Origin: Gimesia benthica
GTDB taxonomy: Bacteria; Planctomycetota; Planctomycetia; Planctomycetales; Planctomycetaceae
NCBI RefSeq assembly: GCF_009720525.1
Contig: NZ_CP043930.1
Coordinates: 4,124,501-4,188,500 of the forward strand
Reading direction: 5' to 3'
Length of the DNA: 64,000 nt
Shown here: positions 1-7,207 of the stretch, one piece after another
How the letters are laid out: each line of letters opens with the position of its first letter
Position numbering within the stretch: the stretch's first letter is position 1
The notes under the pieces: model-generated
Told to the model about the DNA's origin: nothing
Database searches by the model: none
Seen by the model: only the letters and a program-made list of their open reading frames with translations
Position numbers and translations under genes: made by a program

Positions 1-352
1 CCACGGAAAAGATCAGGGTGGCGTTCGTTCGAATGTTCTGGCTGGTCAATTCACGAATCGCTTTGAATCCCCCCTCACTGGCTCCCACTTTAATTACGAA
101 GTTGGGGGACATCTGCGCCAGCTTAGCGCCTTCTTTGACAATCTGTTCCCAGTCAGTGATATGTGGATTGACTTCGACGCTGACTGGTTTGTCAGTGCCG
201 GCAAAGAGCTCTGCGATTTCTTCGATCACCTTTAAAAACGGCTTACCCGAACTTTTGATATGTTTGGGGTTGGTTGTCAGCCCATCCAGATCCCAGTATT
301 CGAGTCCGTGTCTGATCTCCTCTGTGATGGCGCTGTCCAGAAACAATTTCAT
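1..352 (-). CDS. Transaldolase / fructose-6-phosphate aldolase-like protein, 3' truncated by window edge
   Basis: The minus strand reads 117 codons from an ATG at 352 to the window edge, so the C-terminal part is missing. The start MKLFLDSA, the DGLTTNP segment at about residues 23-29 and FVIKVG around residue 88 match the small transaldolase/fructose-6-phosphate aldolase family. Lys88 sits where that family carries the Schiff-base lysine. Such enzymes make or break C-C bonds in sugar phosphates in the cytoplasm. A GAGG motif lies about 8 bases before the ATG. It diverges from the NagB-like gene across a 209-base gap. Whether it is a true transaldolase or an aldolase cannot be decided from this fragment. 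Confidence 0.85.
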   Translation of the reverse strand, partial: MKLFLDSAITEEIRHGLEYWDLDGLTTNPKHIKSSGKPFLKVIEEIAELFAGTDKPVSVEVNPHITDWEQIVKEGAKLAQMSPNFVIKVGASEGGFKAIRELTSQNIRTNATLIFSV

Positions 353-561
353 TGTGAATTCCTCGGGGGTAGATAAAATGACTAAAACTGCAATTGTGTT
401 TGATATAAATTGAAAGTTGTCGCATGGAAGCATCTCTCAAGAATGTCTGTTATTATAAAGTGATCAGATTCCATTATTCCATGCTGCGTTTTTGGATTCT
501 GCCAGAAACCATACCTTCGTAACAACCCAAGTGAACCTCGAGTTAAAGAACCTTCCCCATC

Positions 562-1410
562 ATGTCCACACAATTTCCTGATTACCTGCAGGTTACTCCT
601 GATGAGATCGCCCAGGGAACAAATGTTAAATTCTCCGTGGTCAAGGATATGCCTGCCGTAGCTGAGCATATGGCCCATGCGATGCTGAATGTGATTGAGC
701 GGGCCCGGGAAGCAGGGCGTCAACCGACATTGATTGTACCCGTTGGTCCCGTTGATCAGTATCCTGTACTGGCTGAGATGATCAATCAGCGGCAGTATTC
801 CATTCAAGATGTGATGCTGATCAACATGGATGAATATCTGACCGATGATGATCAGTGGGTCGACATCACACACCCCCTGAGCTTTCGCGGTTATATGAAT
901 CGGAAGTTTTATGATCTGGTGAACCCTGAACTCGCGCCACTGCCCGAGAATCGTATCTGTCCGGATCCAAATGATGTGGCTGCCATTCAGCGGGTTATTG
1001 ACCAGCGGGGCGGTGTGGATGCCTGTTTTGGTGGAATCGGAATCAATGGCCACATGGCTTTCAACGAACCTCCGGAACCGGGTGAAGAGATTTCTGCTGA
1101 AGCTTTTGCTGCCTATCCCACACGGAATCTGAATCTGACACGAGAGACGAGAACCATCAATTCAGTTACCGTGGGGGGCGAGATTTCAATTATTCCCTGG
1201 CGTGCCGTCACGGTCGGGATGAAAGAAATTCTAGCGGCCCGGGAACTGCACTTTTACTGCAACCGTCTCTGGCAGAGTTCGGTCGTCCGCCGTGTTTTAC
1301 ATGGGCCCGTTACCAGTGCCTGCCCTGCTTCGCTGCTGAGAACGCACTCGGATGTATCATTGACGGTCGCGGAGTATGTGTCAGAGTTGCCTGACATCCG
1401 TTTGCGATAA
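562..1410 (+). CDS. nagB: Glucosamine-6-phosphate deaminase/isomerase-like protein (NagB family)
   Basis: This 282-residue protein has the NagB fold signatures: NMDEY with the catalytic-type Asp90, the PLSFRGYM stretch, and INGHMAFNEP with His164 and Glu169. NagB converts glucosamine 6-phosphate to fructose 6-phosphate plus ammonia. In Escherichia coli NagB the residue two before the ring-opening His is Asp141; here it is Asn162, so activity or substrate may differ. The gene starts at ATG 562 with only a weak AAAGAA upstream. A PIG-L deacetylase follows after 34 bases, probably in the same operon; NagB-like and LmbE-like domains are also fused in some Bacteroidetes proteins, which supports joint action on amino sugars. 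The family call is firm, the exact reaction less so. Confidence 0.85.
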   Translation: MSTQFPDYLQVTPDEIAQGTNVKFSVVKDMPAVAEHMAHAMLNVIERAREAGRQPTLIVPVGPVDQYPVLAEMINQRQYSIQDVMLINMDEYLTDDDQWVDITHPLSFRGYMNRKFYDLVNPELAPLPENRICPDPNDVAAIQRVIDQRGGVDACFGGIGINGHMAFNEPPEPGEEISAEAFAAYPTRNLNLTRETRTINSVTVGGEISIIPWRAVTVGMKEILAARELHFYCNRLWQSSVVRRVLHGPVTSACPASLLRTHSDVSLTVAEYVSELPDIRLR

Positions 1411-1444
1411 ATATCTCACGTATTCATAGATTGAGTTGTTTCAG

Positions 1445-2155
1445 ATGAAGATTGATTTTGATCAGGAACGTATTCTGGCCGTGGTGGCGCATCCTGACGA
1501 TGCAGAACTGCTCTGTGCTGGCACTCTGGCACGGGCCAATCAGGAGGGGGCCGCAGTTGGTATCTGTGTCATGTGTCAGGGCGATAAAGGTCAGCCTGAT
1601 CCTCCTGTTGAGAATCTGACAGAAGTACGTCAGGATGAAATGCGAGCGGCTGCGGAGTTGATTGGGGCAGAGCTGTTTTTCGGAGGCAGTCCGGATGGGG
1701 CTCTATTCGACAGTCTGGAACAACGTCGTCAACTGACTGAAATAATCCGCCAGTTTACACCAACCCTGGTGCTTGCTCATTCACAGAGTGACTATCATGC
1801 AGATCATCGAGCTGCTTCTGTGATTGCCGAGGCAGCGACCTGGTTCAGTGCATCAGCGGGAAACAAAACCGAGTCTCCTGCTTTAATGCAACCACCAGTT
1901 CTCTGGTGGATGGATACTGTGAATATGTCTCAGTTTGATCCTCATTTTTATATCGATGTCAGTTCTTTTGTTGAAACCAAGGTCGCGATGTTGAATTGTC
2001 ATCAAAGTCAGCTACAGCGAGGCAAAGATGCCAGCTTTTCACCTTTGCAAGACCTCATGTTGCAGCAGTGCGTTGCCCGCGGCGCACAGTCCGGTGTGGC
2101 GTCTGCGGAAGCGTTTCGCAGTCATACGGCCTGGAAACGCTGTGTTGCCTGGTGA
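1445..2155 (+). CDS. PIG-L/LmbE family N-acetyl-sugar deacetylase
   Basis: The N-terminus carries the family zinc motif AHPDDAE at about residues 15-21, and HADH near the middle supplies the third zinc ligand. Family members remove N-acetyl groups from GlcNAc-type substrates such as GlcNAc-PI, mycothiol and bacillithiol precursors, or chitin oligomers. At about 236 residues it is the usual length for a single-domain member and has no signal peptide, so it should be cytoplasmic. A TTG at 1436 would add three residues; ATG 1445 is preferred. It follows the NagB-like gene by 34 bases, which suggests a deacetylation plus deamination/isomerisation pair. It converges on the ABC-GNAT gene with a 14-base gap. 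Confidence 0.88.
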   Translation: MKIDFDQERILAVVAHPDDAELLCAGTLARANQEGAAVGICVMCQGDKGQPDPPVENLTEVRQDEMRAAAELIGAELFFGGSPDGALFDSLEQRRQLTEIIRQFTPTLVLAHSQSDYHADHRAASVIAEAATWFSASAGNKTESPALMQPPVLWWMDTVNMSQFDPHFYIDVSSFVETKVAMLNCHQSQLQRGKDASFSPLQDLMLQQCVARGAQSGVASAEAFRSHTAWKRCVAW

Positions 2156-2169
2156 GTTTTTGTACCTGA

Positions 2170-3288
2170 TTAAATCAGGCCAAATCGCAGTGCGTCTCGC
2201 TGTCGAGAAGGACCAATGTACTGAAAGCTGGCGGTCAACCGGCCACGACTGGAAGCGACGATTTGTTTTCGCTGTTTTTCAAAACCAGCCTGCCTCTGAA
2301 CAGTGGATGGTTTCCGGGTCATTTTCCACAAGGGAGAACGGGCGCGGTGGCGGATCATGGCGGGATGGCCGGTGACACTCGTGTAACGGTGCTTGCAACT
2401 GTAGAGCGATGCCACATACTCACTCAATGCATTTCCGATGCCCACTCCCTGATAGTCCGGTAGACAGACCGTGCGGTGCTCCCGATAGGAAGGAGATTTC
2501 GGGTGTGGAAAATACATTACAGCTGTGAAGGCAGCTGGTTGTTCTTCAACAAGTGCCACAAAACAATTGGCAGCCTGGTGAAGGGAAGCGTCTAAATAGT
2601 GATGTTTGCGGAACAGGTGCCACGCATCTCGATGCACGTTAACAATTCTAAGGGAGATTGAGGGCCGTGGTTGCCTTTCGCACCTCCATTGGAAATCATC
2701 CAGTGCCGGCTGGTAAATCCAGTCAGGATTCAGCCAGTCGATAATATCATAATGGCAGGCCACCGCGACCAGCTGTTGATCACGGCGACGAACTGTTTTG
2801 GCAATCGCACAGCTGCCGGTACGGGCGACCATACGATCGACGACGGAAGTGAATTCATCGATTACGACCAGTTCGGAGAGTTCCGCCAGGGCCCGAGCCA
2901 TTCTGACACGAAATTGCTCTCCGTTGGATAACACATGATACGGACGAAGCCAGCCGGGGGGAGATGAGAATCCAACTGATGAGAGCAGGCTGGTGATTTC
3001 TTTGATACCCATTGCTTGCGGGAAGGCATCGATGATGCACTTCTCGCTGGGCCAGACAAAATCATCGACGAACTGATCTTGAAACAGTTCCCTGGCGATG
3101 GTCGTCTTGCCACACCCAGAGGGGCCTACGATCAGACCGATGTTCCAGGGACGCTCGGAAAGTGGAAGTTCCACAGACCACTGTTCACGACTTCGAGTTT
3201 CTGCTGCGAGTCCGAACATCCCTTCCAGTTGCATTACACGCGGAGTTCGAACAATAGGCGATTCCCTTATGAGATCCAGGCGCGACAT
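2170..3288 (-). CDS. ABC-type ATPase fused to a GNAT acetyltransferase domain (COG2401-like)
   Basis: The first half is a soluble ABC ATPase: Walker A GPSGCGKTT at residues 55-63, signature LSNGE at 120-124, Walker B VVIDEF at 141-146 and a switch His179. From about residue 220 the chain becomes a GNAT-like domain, with LPDYQGVGIG near 277-285 resembling the acetyl-CoA loop. This order matches the family described as ABC ATPase fused to a predicted acetyltransferase; its function is not established. There are no membrane segments, so it is not itself a transporter. The start overlaps the end of the ParB-like gene by 22 bases, and a GCAGG motif lies about 8 bases upstream. It is the last gene of the overlapping minus-strand cassette. 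Confidence 0.85.
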   Translation of the reverse strand: MSRLDLIRESPIVRTPRVMQLEGMFGLAAETRSREQWSVELPLSERPWNIGLIVGPSGCGKTTIARELFQDQFVDDFVWPSEKCIIDAFPQAMGIKEITSLLSSVGFSSPPGWLRPYHVLSNGEQFRVRMARALAELSELVVIDEFTSVVDRMVARTGSCAIAKTVRRRDQQLVAVACHYDIIDWLNPDWIYQPALDDFQWRCERQPRPSISLRIVNVHRDAWHLFRKHHYLDASLHQAANCFVALVEEQPAAFTAVMYFPHPKSPSYREHRTVCLPDYQGVGIGNALSEYVASLYSCKHRYTSVTGHPAMIRHRARSPLWKMTRKPSTVQRQAGFEKQRKQIVASSRGRLTASFQYIGPSRQRDALRFGLI

Positions 3289-3824
3289 TGATAACCTGCT
3301 GATTTCAGATATTCCAGAAGTGTGAGTTGCTCCGCTTCAGCTTGGCAGTCAACCAGGACTGAGAAGCGTTCGGTGAGCAGTTCGGTTTCATCGATTCCGG
3401 ATTCCTGGTCAGGTAATTCTGGGGATGAGGATTTCAGATTCTGAAGCAACCCCTGCAGGTCTTCTGATTCTGTTGTAATTGACCCAAGCAGTGCATTGAG
3501 TGCGGATTGATCAGTCTCCGCCAGACTGGTAATCGAGTCAAACGTCGCCAGAACCTGATCTGCTTCCGAGGCTGTCAGATCTGAAATCAGGCAGGGGATC
3601 TTTGTATCTTCGGCGATATTGGCCCGCAGATGACCGTCGATCAATTCGTATTTCCCGTCACCACAATCCCGAACCAGGCAGGCTGCTGCAAATCCAATCT
3701 CATTTAAGATGGTTCGCAGCGCTGTTTCCTGAGCTGCGGGATGGTTTCGCCAGTTTCGGGAGTTAGGGATCAATTGGGAGGCTTTAATTCGCCTGAAACT
3801 TTTTATGCGATCTTTGATTTCCAT
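3267..3824 (-). CDS. ParB-like N-terminal domain protein
   Basis: The 185-residue product opens with a ParB/sulfiredoxin-like domain: residues 15-30 (ASQLIPNSRNWRNHP), then LIDGHLRAN at 61-69, the conserved box of this fold. The C-terminus has the pattern F-V-L-V-D-C, E-Q, L-L-E-Y-L, G-Y-Q-C-R, which I associate with ParB-like proteins of phages and genomic islands. Such proteins bind DNA and may use CTP or cut DNA; the role here is unknown. ATG 3824 is chosen because MEIKDRIKSFRR is how relatives usually begin; an in-frame TTG at 3854 would add ten residues. No HTH domain or ParA partner is visible, so plasmid partitioning is unlikely. It overlaps the ABC-GNAT gene, suggesting coupled translation. 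Confidence 0.82.
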   Translation of the reverse strand: MEIKDRIKSFRRIKASQLIPNSRNWRNHPAAQETALRTILNEIGFAAACLVRDCGDGKYELIDGHLRANIAEDTKIPCLISDLTASEADQVLATFDSITSLAETDQSALNALLGSITTESEDLQGLLQNLKSSSPELPDQESGIDETELLTERFSVLVDCQAEAEQLTLLEYLKSAGYQCRAWIS

Positions 3825-3844
3825 GGGCCGGGTCTTTAGTCGGG

Positions 3845-4105
3845 TTACAGGCAATCCAGACAGCGATTAGAATCGTTTCGCTGTCGAATCTGATCTTTGT
3901 GATAGTCAGCTTTAAAAATGGGGCCGCCACAACGGGCACAGAATGAGATAAGTTCGTGTTTGACCAGCACCGCATTGACGACCAGTTCCGGGTATTCCGC
4001 TTGCGCGATTTTTGCCGCCAGCACATGAGTTTGTGCTTCCCGATCCAGGCGTTTCACCGAGTGTCCATTTTTTTCTCGTGCCAGATAAACAGTAAAGTGA
4101 GGCAT
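3845..4105 (-). CDS. Small zinc-ribbon protein of unknown function
   Basis: This 86-residue protein has CARC at residues 56-59 and CLDC at 82-85, a plausible four-cysteine zinc site at the C-terminal end. The N-terminal half (MPHFTVYLAR, then a helix rich in Ala and Gln) resembles no family I recognise. It starts at ATG 4105, shortly upstream of the ParB-like gene and in the same direction, so it probably belongs to the same transcript. Small zinc-binding proteins of this kind are common in phage and island cassettes, but no role can be assigned. Confidence 0.68.
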   Translation of the reverse strand: MPHFTVYLAREKNGHSVKRLDREAQTHVLAAKIAQAEYPELVVNAVLVKHELISFCARCGGPIFKADYHKDQIRQRNDSNRCLDCL

Positions 4106-4235
4106 AAGTGGTACCTTTTCCTTTCTGAATGAAGATGATTCCGAGACAGTCCATACCGATTATTTTAGACTTGGCTCGTTTTTTGTCTTGGGGTGCATTC
4201 AGTCAGGAGTGTTGATTGGGAACTACCGCGAAAAG

Positions 4236-4670
4236 TTACTCTACCAGTTCCAGATTGAAGAGCGTGTCCTGATCGGCAGGGATAACGATCTCATCTGTCG
4301 TGGGTGGTTTTTGTCGTAACGCATCCGCGATCAAGTAACCGCCGACCGGCACGCCGATTCCGGTTGCCAGCAGTCCAGCTCCCACAGCCAGCCTGGCGAG
4401 TGTTCCAGCCGCATTGCCTGTTGGGGGAAGATATTGATGTGTGACGCTGCTGTAATCTCCGATGTGCATGTCTTCGCCCTCAGGACGATTGTTATCTACA
4501 ATTTCTTTGCCCAGCAGTTTTTCCCGGGTGGACATCACCAGGGAGTCGACGCTGTCAAAGCGTCTCGATGTCTGTCTCAGGTTTTCCGCTCGTTCCCCCA
4601 CTTTCACGCCCCACCACATCTGCGCCATTTTCTCCTTCCAGCTTGTCGGCTGCGTGGTTTCGTTTGTCAT
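4236..4670 (-). CDS. Unknown protein with one glycine-rich membrane segment
   Basis: From ATG 4670 the product is 144 residues. GGAG lies 8 bases upstream, which favours this start over the longer open frame reaching 4736. The first 60 residues are charged and polar and contain the aromatic run MWWGV. Residues about 90-113 form a hydrophobic, glycine-rich segment (LAVGAGLLATGIGVPVGGYL) likely to insert in a membrane, and the C-terminus is acidic. I do not recognise a family. The first 116 bases overlap the 3' end of the upstream gene in another frame. Glycine-rich hydrophobic segments occur in phage virion or lysis proteins, but this is only an analogy. Confidence 0.65.
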   Translation of the reverse strand: MTNETTQPTSWKEKMAQMWWGVKVGERAENLRQTSRRFDSVDSLVMSTREKLLGKEIVDNNRPEGEDMHIGDYSSVTHQYLPPTGNAAGTLARLAVGAGLLATGIGVPVGGYLIADALRQKPPTTDEIVIPADQDTLFNLELVE

Positions 4671-4806
4671 TAAATTCGCTCCAGGAATCCATGAGCTCGC
4701 CGAACGTTCCATTCTGGAACGCCCGGTCGAGCTCATTGTTTTCGTTAATCAGGCGATCATGAAACAGTGTTGTTTGCCTGATGAGTTCTTCCAGTGGGTC
4801 GGTCAT
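4555..4806 (-). CDS. Small charged, probably helical protein, unknown function
   Basis: This 83-residue protein starts at ATG 4806, whose A is also the last base of the upstream TGA (TGATG), a typical translational coupling arrangement. Residues 1-60 are rich in Glu, Asp, Asn and Leu and probably helical (for example LEELIRQTTLFHDRL). The C-terminal 30 residues are Gly/Glu-rich and overlap the next gene for 116 bases in a different frame. No family is recognised. The coupling and strand agree with membership of the cassette, but the long overlap leaves some doubt about how its 3' end is used. Confidence 0.6.
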   Translation of the reverse strand: MTDPLEELIRQTTLFHDRLINENNELDRAFQNGTFGELMDSWSEFNDKRNHAADKLEGENGADVVGRESGGTSGKPETDIETL

Positions 4807-5078
4807 CAGCTGGCCTGCGACGGACCTGCGGGAGTGACTTTACTGGCGACTTCACGAATACCGACCGCTTCATCGAGCGTCACCATCCGTTTATTTTCCA
4901 GGTAATCGTAATCCACGATTTTCTGCACCGTCACAAAGTTATTCTGCGCTACGGTTCCAGTCTGCATGAGTTGCGTCAGCATGTGATTGGCAACATTGTC
5001 GGATAAATCCACAGCCATCTCCTTTTCTCCTTTTTCCTGAATGGGAAGTTCTACTTCTAAAATATCGCCGTCCGGCAT
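4806..5078 (-). CDS. Small acidic protein, unknown function
   Basis: The 90-residue product begins at ATG 5078 with GAGG nine bases upstream, nine bases after the protease stop. It is acidic at the N-terminus (MPDGDILEVELP), has a central helical stretch with ANHML and TQLMQT, and a segment DYLENKRMVTLDEAVG. No cysteine cluster, signal peptide or membrane segment is visible. I do not recognise a family. Its stop overlaps the start of the next gene by one base, so the genes are very likely co-translated. It could be a structural or adaptor component of the cassette. Confidence 0.65.
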   Translation of the reverse strand: MPDGDILEVELPIQEKGEKEMAVDLSDNVANHMLTQLMQTGTVAQNNFVTVQKIVDYDYLENKRMVTLDEAVGIREVASKVTPAGPSQAS

Positions 5079-5087
5079 GAATTCGCC

Positions 5088-5933
5088 TCACTTGTTAACG
5101 GCCTTGAAACGTAATTTGATTGGTTGACCGAGTTGATATCTCTGTTCCTGTTTGACCGATCCGTCTGCACCGATGAGTTGAACGGGAATCTGAGTCTGTT
5201 TTAGTTGAGTGATCTGTTGTTTTAGTCTGGTAATCTCGGACTCCAGTGCAGCAAACTGTTCGTTGTGATTGATTTCTGGTTGTTGCGGTGGTGAAGCGGG
5301 ATCTGATTTCCGATTCACAGGTGATTTGCAATGGGGGAGTCTTCCATACAGATTGATAAGTCTATCTCGAATCAGCATGCTGTCCGTGTAGATGGTGTGA
5401 GTCTGGTCATGCCCTTTAATGATGCCTACGATCTGTCCATTGACAAGAATAGGACCTCCGGAATCTCCTTTTGCGACCAGTCTGGAAAAGCAATGCCCGC
5501 GGCGCGTTACCCGGATGCGGGCTCGCAGGGTTTTGAGGTTGTAAACTCCGTTTGAGTATCCGTAAGCGATAGCCTCCATTCCATCTATCGGTTGAGTGTC
5601 CGAAAGTATGAAACAGTGTGACGCGGGAATTCTTTGGGTTTCCAGGATGGCATAGTCAATCTCCTCTTCATATCGCTTGAAAACGACCCGGGCTTCCCAC
5701 CACGTTCCACCATAGCCGACATGAATGGTTCGTGCCTGAATGACATTGTGCGCGGCAGTAATGTAAACGGAGCAGTCCGCGATATTTCCTACGAATGCGC
5801 AGGCGCCGGTTCCGATGAGCTGGCGACAGCCTTGGGGAGTGCAGTTTGTCTCTGTTGTTCTGACAGCGAGTGCCTGAGCGTGCAGGCAGGATGTAGACAA
5901 CATGACGAGCAGGAAGAGGATAAATCTCACCAT
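5088..5933 (-). CDS. Exported trypsin-like serine protease with C-terminal coiled coil
   Basis: A signal peptide spans about residues 1-20 (hydrophobic FILFLLVML, then CLHAQA). The chymotrypsin-fold triad is visible: His62 in TAAHN, Asp93 in DYAIL and Ser158 in GDSGGP. Several cysteines (31, 36, 45, 54, 107, 148) could form disulfides outside the cytoplasm. After the protease domain, residues about 225-255 form a Gln/Leu/Lys-rich coiled coil, ending in a short beta-type tail. There is no PDZ domain, so it is not a DegP-type protease. It overlaps the phospholipase-like gene by 7 bases and lies 9 bases before the next gene. Its place inside a small phage-like cassette is unusual for a secreted protease. 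Confidence 0.88.
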   Translation of the reverse strand: MVRFILFLLVMLSTSCLHAQALAVRTTETNCTPQGCRQLIGTGACAFVGNIADCSVYITAAHNVIQARTIHVGYGGTWWEARVVFKRYEEEIDYAILETQRIPASHCFILSDTQPIDGMEAIAYGYSNGVYNLKTLRARIRVTRRGHCFSRLVAKGDSGGPILVNGQIVGIIKGHDQTHTIYTDSMLIRDRLINLYGRLPHCKSPVNRKSDPASPPQQPEINHNEQFAALESEITRLKQQITQLKQTQIPVQLIGADGSVKQEQRYQLGQPIKLRFKAVNK

Positions 5934-6301
5934 TGGAGGTACCTGTTAAAAAACAAGAGAAAGTAGTGCCAGGGGTTGAGTGGAACTTTACCTGGCGCCC
6001 AGTGAAAGGCGGCGACTCCGAACAGCCTGACGCGACGGTAATAAATGTTTGCCATAAACTTGCCGAGATCGCAGCGGCGCAGATTACGATACAGGGCCGC
6101 ATCAGCGCGTGCCCGGTCTCGTTTACAACTTCCCAACTGGTAGGCGTAATCGTGCCAGTGGCAGGCGGGTCGGAGATCAACGCCTCCCCACTGGTCTGGA
6201 GAATAATTACAGCCGTTCGAGACAAAGTCAGCAGGAGGTGTCGGGCCTTCCATCTGTTTTGTCAGTGATTCAGGCAGATCTGAGAGATGAATCTCGGGCA
6301 T
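5927..6301 (-). CDS. Phospholipase A2-like protein
   Basis: This 124-residue protein has the secreted/viral PLA2 active-site pattern: NGCN-SPDQWGG, then CHWHDYAY with the His50-Asp51 pair, followed by a helix with Asp67. PLA2 hydrolyses the sn-2 ester of phospholipids using a His-Asp pair and calcium. Similar short domains occur in parvovirus capsids and in phage and bacterial proteins. No signal peptide is present; the C-terminus is hydrophobic and aromatic (HYFLLFFNRYLQW). The start overlaps the preceding gene's stop by one base and the end overlaps the protease gene by 7 bases. The fold call rests on motif reading only. Confidence 0.75.
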   Translation of the reverse strand: MPEIHLSDLPESLTKQMEGPTPPADFVSNGCNYSPDQWGGVDLRPACHWHDYAYQLGSCKRDRARADAALYRNLRRCDLGKFMANIYYRRVRLFGVAAFHWAPGKVPLNPWHYFLLFFNRYLQW

Positions 6302-6546
6302 TAGTGCTCCCCAAATACGCGGTCTTCCATGCGGCTGATCCGTCGTTCGTGTGAATTGACCATTTCTATTAACAGCTCTTTATTCGCATCTAGCTTTTCG
6401 TCGATCTGTATCAACTGGTGACTGTGTTCGATGAGTGTCTTAGCGGTCCAGGTGATTGCTCCTACTCCCCCTGCCACTATGGGAGAAAACACACAAGCGA
6501 TGACCCAGGCAGGAATGAACAGTCCTTTTTGAGGTTGTATGGGCAT
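6301..6546 (-). CDS. Small one-TM protein with coiled-coil tail (holin-accessory-like?)
   Basis: The 81-residue product has one membrane segment at about residues 10-35 (IPAWVIACVF, then SPIVAGGVGAI) followed by a charged helix (residues 40-75, with LIQIDEKLDANKELLIEM) that should form a coiled coil. This single-TM plus coiled-coil layout resembles small phage lysis or tail-accessory proteins, but no family signature is certain. It is the first gene of the overlapping cassette, and its stop shares a base with the start of the PLA2-like gene. The minus-strand terminator at 6642-6678 lies upstream, so the cassette probably has its own promoter between that terminator and 6546. Confidence 0.65.
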   Translation of the reverse strand: MPIQPQKGLFIPAWVIACVFSPIVAGGVGAITWTAKTLIEHSHQLIQIDEKLDANKELLIEMVNSHERRISRMEDRVFGEH

Positions 6547-6641
6547 TTGTCTCTCTAAGATTCAAAAGTCAGTGAATGGGGTAATTGTCAAAGAGAGAGT
6601 ATCATCCGGATCGGCGTGGTGCAGACAAGCTTGATCTGCAT

Positions 6642-6678
6642 AAAAAAAGCACCTGTTGTTGCTCAGAACAACAGGTGC
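6642..6678 (-). terminator. Rho-independent terminator of the gene at 6737-7090
   Basis: A perfect 12-bp inverted repeat (GCACCTGTTGTT at 6649-6660 and its complement at 6667-6678) with a 6-base loop is followed, on the minus strand, by a run of seven T (complement of 6642-6648). It lies 59 bases after the stop of the zinc-binding protein gene and separates that transcript from the cassette starting at 6546. Confidence 0.9.
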
Positions 6679-6736
6679 GGATCGTTCACGTTATGGAAGA
6701 AGAATGGCGGTCGATAATGCAGGCGGACCAATACGG

Positions 6737-7090
6737 TCAGCTGTCGTTAGTTTTTCGTTTCAGTGGGAATTCGCTGACAGAAAGTTGCTCTTGTTTCACC
6801 GATTGCAGTCTGTGCCAGCCTTCTGTAACCAGAGTATCCCTCTGTCGGGCTTCGTCTGGATCCAACTCTCGTTTATCGAAAGGCCCTTCTATGGTGACAG
6901 GAGTAAATTGCTCATCGACGATAAACTGTGCGAGAGCGGGATTACAGCGGATGTGATACTCTGGTTGCTCTTGAAGTTCTGCTTCTTGAACTTCGCCGAT
7001 AATATAGCGCAGATAGAGCCCGCTGTCCTCGATATTCTCGACTTCTTCACCACAAACTATGCAGAGATAACCCTGGTCGCATCTGGCCAT
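6737..7090 (-). CDS. Small zinc-binding protein of unknown function
   Basis: The 117-residue product has CIVC at residues 10-13 and HIRC at 46-49, a likely CxxC/HxxC zinc site. The rest is charged and probably helical, with a PFDKRELDPDEARQRD segment. No known family is recognised, though it reads like an ordinary cytoplasmic protein. It has its own downstream terminator and lies 117 bases after the response-regulator gene, so it may be transcribed alone or by read-through from the regulator. Confidence 0.7.
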   Translation of the reverse strand: MARCDQGYLCIVCGEEVENIEDSGLYLRYIIGEVQEAELQEQPEYHIRCNPALAQFIVDEQFTPVTIEGPFDKRELDPDEARQRDTLVTEGWHRLQSVKQEQLSVSEFPLKRKTNDS

Positions 7091-7207
7091 GATGTTGACT
7101 TACACATTGATTAAATAAAACGGAGAAAGAACATTCAGTAACCACCGACTGGCTGCTGACACTTCTGTTTTATTGTAAGTGGGCTTCGTGTGCTGAGTGA
7201 AGAGTGG

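Noticed and set aside
18..413. Plus-strand open frame of 131 codons at the window start
   Set aside because: It is antisense to the transaldolase-like gene, which has a clear family sequence on the minus strand.
2165..2179. CCTGATTAAATCAGG palindrome between convergent genes
   Set aside because: Stem is only 6-7 bp with no T-run on either side and overlaps a stop codon; too weak to call a terminator.
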